A stretch of 5,875 nucleotides of DNA from Streptomyces speibonae (lineage in GTDB: Bacteria > Actinomycetota > Actinomycetes > Streptomycetales > Streptomycetaceae): contig KL568536.1 of the NCBI GenBank assembly GCA_000715605.1, positions 110,945-116,819 on the forward strand, in the 5' to 3' direction. The notes beneath the pieces are model-generated. The model did no database searches, was not told the origin of the DNA, and saw only the letters and a list, made by a program, of their open reading frames with translations. The translations under genes were made by a program, and so were the position numbers. This document shows, piece after piece, positions 4,430 through 5,875 of this stretch (position 1 is the stretch's first letter; each line of letters opens with the position of its first letter).

Positions 4430-5185
4430 TCAGGCCGCGCGCCAGTACCCCAGCGCGTGCAGCCGCTGCTTGGGCACGCCGAGTTCCTTGCGCACGAACG
4501 CCGAGAGCGCCCGGGTGGTCGTGGTGTCGCAGGCGATCCACACGTACGGGTCGGGGCCGGCCCGCAGCGCCTCGGGCAGTTCGGCCCGCACCCGGTCGAC
4601 GAGCTCCGCGCCCGCCCGCTGCCGGGGCACCTCGCGCACCTCGTGCCGGCCGGGTTCGGCGCGGCAGGGCAGTCCGTCGAGGGTGCCCTCGAACCAGATC
4701 GTCGCCGGTGCGGAGCCCAGGGTGCCGAGCAGGGAGTTGATGGCCGGGAGGGAGGCCGGGTCGCCGACCACGAGGACGTGGGAGGGCGCGGGGTCGGGGT
4801 TCTCGAACCCGGTGCCCTGCACGGTCGCCTCGATGGTGTCCCCGGGCTTCGCCGTCCGCGCCCAGTCGCTGGCGCACCCCTCGTGCAGCGCGAACTCCAG
4901 GCTGAACGTGCCGGCGGCGGGGTCCGGGTCGACCAGGGTGTAGGCGCGCTGATGCGGCTTGCCCGCGTTGTCGAACCACAGCCGCACCCACATGGTGGGA
5001 TGGACACCGGTCGCCGTCAGCAGCCCGCCGTCGGTGAAGTGCACCCGCCGGTAGCCGACGGTGACGTCCTCGCTGTCCGTCACGGTGAACGTGAAGTCCT
5101 TGGCGCGCAGCAACTTGAGGACCGCGCCCTCCCAACCCCGCCCCTGACCCATCGCCTCTTCACCCTTCGCGTACGATTCCGCCAC
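4430..5185 (-). CDS. Siderophore-interacting protein (FAD-dependent ferric-siderophore reductase family)
   Basis: Family members use NAD(P)H and FAD in the cytoplasm to reduce ferric iron in an imported siderophore and release it. The 251-residue chain has the expected order. The N-terminal FAD-binding barrel (about 22-128) includes WVRLWF (66-71) and RAYTL (80-84), the R-x-Y-[ST] motif that holds FAD. HEGCASDWARTAKPGDTIEA (101-120) is the usual continuation. The NAD(P)H-binding half begins with VLVVGDPASLPAINSLL (137-153). The C-terminus YVWIACDTTTTRALSAF...GYWRAA ends with the GYWR typical of the family, though the usual final Gly is replaced. The start is a GTG at 5185; an in-frame ATG at 5152 with GAAGAGG just before it is a real alternative and would drop 11 poorly conserved residues. 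An iron box eight bases upstream predicts repression when iron is plentiful. The gene is divergent from a penicillin-acylase-family gene. Confidence 0.9.
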   Translation of the reverse strand: MAESYAKGEEAMGQGRGWEGAVLKLLRAKDFTFTVTDSEDVTVGYRRVHFTDGGLLTATGVHPTMWVRLWFDNAGKPHQRAYTLVDPDPAAGTFSLEFALHEGCASDWARTAKPGDTIEATVQGTGFENPDPAPSHVLVVGDPASLPAINSLLGTLGSAPATIWFEGTLDGLPCRAEPGRHEVREVPRQRAGAELVDRVRAELPEALRAGPDPYVWIACDTTTTRALSAFVRKELGVPKQRLHALGYWRAA

Positions 5186-5228
5186 GGTTTACTTAGGGAA
5201 GCCTAACCTAAAGTGAAATGAGGGCACA
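5186..5228. promoter_or_regulatory. Shared divergent promoter region of the reductase and acylase genes
   Basis: Only 43 bases separate the two start codons and this is an AT-rich island. Possible core elements lie on both strands around the iron box. For the reductase: TTTCAC (5213-5218) and TAAGTA (5190-5195), 17 bases apart. For the acylase: TTTACT (5188-5193) and TAAAGT (5209-5214), 15 bases apart. None is a strong match, so exact starts are uncertain, but any promoter here must overlap the box. GAGGG at 5220-5224 is the acylase ribosome site, four bases before its GTG. Confidence 0.6.
5193..5211. promoter_or_regulatory. Iron box (DtxR/IdeR/DmdR1-type operator)
   Basis: TTAGGGAAGCCTAACCTAA matches the 19-bp actinobacterial iron-box consensus TTAGGTTAGGCTAACCTAA, read on either strand, at 17 of 19 positions, with both TTAGG/CCTAA ends intact. 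The two mismatches lie side by side in one half-site. The box is 8 bases from the reductase start and 18 from the acylase start, so one bound Fe(II)-repressor dimer pair should block both genes. Binding is inferred from sequence alone. Confidence 0.9.
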
Positions 5229-5875
5229 GTGACCGGCGAGATCTTCCGGGACCCCTGGGGCATCCCGCATCTGCGTGCCGACGGCGTGAACGAACTCGCG
5301 CGCGTCCAGGGCCGGGTCACCGCCCTCGACCGGGGTTGGCAGCTCGAGGTCGAACGCCATCGCGCGCAGGGCACCTCGGCCTCCTTCCTGGGCCCCGACG
5401 CCCTCCCCTGGGACCGCTTCGTCCGCCGCGCCCGCCTGCCCGACACGGCCCGCCGCTGCTACGCCGAGCTGCAACGGCGCGACCCGGAGACGGCGGAGTG
5501 GATCCGGGCGTACGTGACCGGGGTCAACGAGGGCCTGGCGTCCCTCCGACCCGGGACCCGCACGGCCGGGGAGACGGTCACACGGACCGGGGCGGGCACG
5601 TCCGGCGGAGGGCCGGCCGGGCTTGCGGGGGAACCCGGGTCACGGACGGGTGAGGGCGACCCGGCTGCTGACGCGGCGGACGGTGCCGGTCGTGGCCCGG
5701 CGCCCGAAGGGGAGGCGGGCTCCGCGGGAAGTGGTACCGGACGGGGCCCGGCGTCCGCCGGGGAGGCGGGGGCGCAGGGTCCCGACGTCGGTCAGGGAGG
5801 CGCACGCGGGTCCTCGCCCACCGGGGGCGGCGGTCTCCGGGGTGACGCGGGGCCCGCAGGGCCGGTGGCCGGCGG
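5229..5875 (+). CDS. Penicillin acylase family protein, N-terminal part (cut by window edge)
   Basis: This family is made of Ntn hydrolases that cleave acyl-amide bonds after self-processing into alpha and beta chains; only part of the alpha region is visible. Residues 1-103 are typical: EIFRDPWGIPHLRADG (4-19), ELARVQGRVTALDRGWQLE (22-40), HRAQGTSASFLG (44-55) and RDPETAEWIRAYVTGVNEGL (84-103). The start is GTG 5229, with GAGGG four bases upstream. There is no signal peptide, so the enzyme should be cytoplasmic, unlike secreted penicillin G acylase or PvdQ. From about residue 104 to the window end (215) the frame stays open but becomes Gly/Ala/Pro/Thr/Glu-rich low complexity, where relatives continue the fold. 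The catalytic beta-chain Ser is outside the window. The shared iron box suggests a link with siderophores; the true substrate is unknown. Confidence 0.85.
   Translation, partial: MTGEIFRDPWGIPHLRADGVNELARVQGRVTALDRGWQLEVERHRAQGTSASFLGPDALPWDRFVRRARLPDTARRCYAELQRRDPETAEWIRAYVTGVNEGLASLRPGTRTAGETVTRTGAGTSGGGPAGLAGEPGSRTGEGDPAADAADGAGRGPAPEGEAGSAGSGTGRGPASAGEAGAQGPDVGQGGARGSSPTGGGGLRGDAGPAGPVAG
5682..5783 (+). repeat. Tandem 51-bp coding repeat, two imperfect units
   Basis: Units 5682-5732 and 5733-5783 are in frame and agree at 36 of 51 bases, and at 30 of the first 36. They encode two 17-residue units of the pattern G-x-G-R-G-P-A-x-x-G-E-A-G within the low-complexity part of the acylase. The keeping of the pattern with codon changes suggests an old in-frame duplication. 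Confidence 0.7.

Noticed and set aside
4152..5206. Long frames overlapping the siderophore reductase (minus 4152-5135, plus 4250-5206)
   Set aside because: Both are shadows of the reductase, whose FAD and NAD(P)H motifs are intact in its own frame.
5218..5232. Four-codon frame (Met-Arg-Ala-Gln-stop) overlapping the acylase start as a leader peptide
   Set aside because: The stop/start overlap is tempting, but no ribosome site precedes the ATG. The sequence after it serves as the acylase ribosome site, and the transcript may begin downstream of the ATG.
1..5875. tRNA or rRNA genes, CRISPR arrays, insertion sequences, riboswitches
   Set aside because: No cloverleaf, regular spaced repeats, transposase-like protein, terminal inverted repeats or known aptamer pattern was seen by eye; a covariance-model scan was not possible here.

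Overview
The window is very GC-rich, with third codon positions that are almost all G or C. It uses GTG starts freely and carries a DtxR/DmdR-type iron box and several conserved actinobacterial proteins. All of this points to a Streptomyces chromosome, core rather than accessory. I see no insertion sequence, phage gene, CRISPR array, tRNA or rRNA.

Layout: (1) 1-766, minus strand: a tRNA adenosine deaminase-associated protein followed two bases later by the start of tadA, which runs off the left edge. (2) 1070-1309, minus: a 79-residue Arg-rich conserved protein, divergent from upp. (3) 1475-2110, plus: upp, uracil phosphoribosyltransferase (pyrimidine salvage), convergent with (4) 2151-2789, minus: a membrane-anchored protein with a LytR C-terminal domain; a 16-bp perfect palindrome lies between them. 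(5) 2980-3276, minus: a 98-residue conserved protein of the kind often labelled VapB antitoxin, but whose C-terminal half looks like a ParB/sulfiredoxin-type fold. (6) 3467-4069, minus: an HhH-GPD base-excision-repair-type protein. (7) 4070-4429: a 360-bp gap with an imperfect copy of the start region of gene 6. (8) 4430-5185, minus: a siderophore-interacting FAD reductase, divergent from (9) 5229-5875, plus: the N-terminal part of a penicillin-acylase-family Ntn hydrolase, open to the right edge. A 19-bp iron box (17/19 to consensus) sits in the 43-bp gap between genes 8 and 9, so both are probably repressed by iron.

Most genes are housekeeping and independent. Two links stand out: tadA with its associated protein (tight coupling), and the siderophore reductase with the acylase (shared iron operator). 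The second pairing is the best candidate for a less-described system: iron-controlled acyl-amide hydrolysis beside ferric-siderophore reduction. Other points worth a look are a long Gly/Ala/Pro-rich insert with a 51-bp tandem repeat in the acylase, an HhH-GPD protein without the usual catalytic Asp, and at least three genes that appear to be transcribed without a leader (TAnnnT element 6-7 bases before the start codon).
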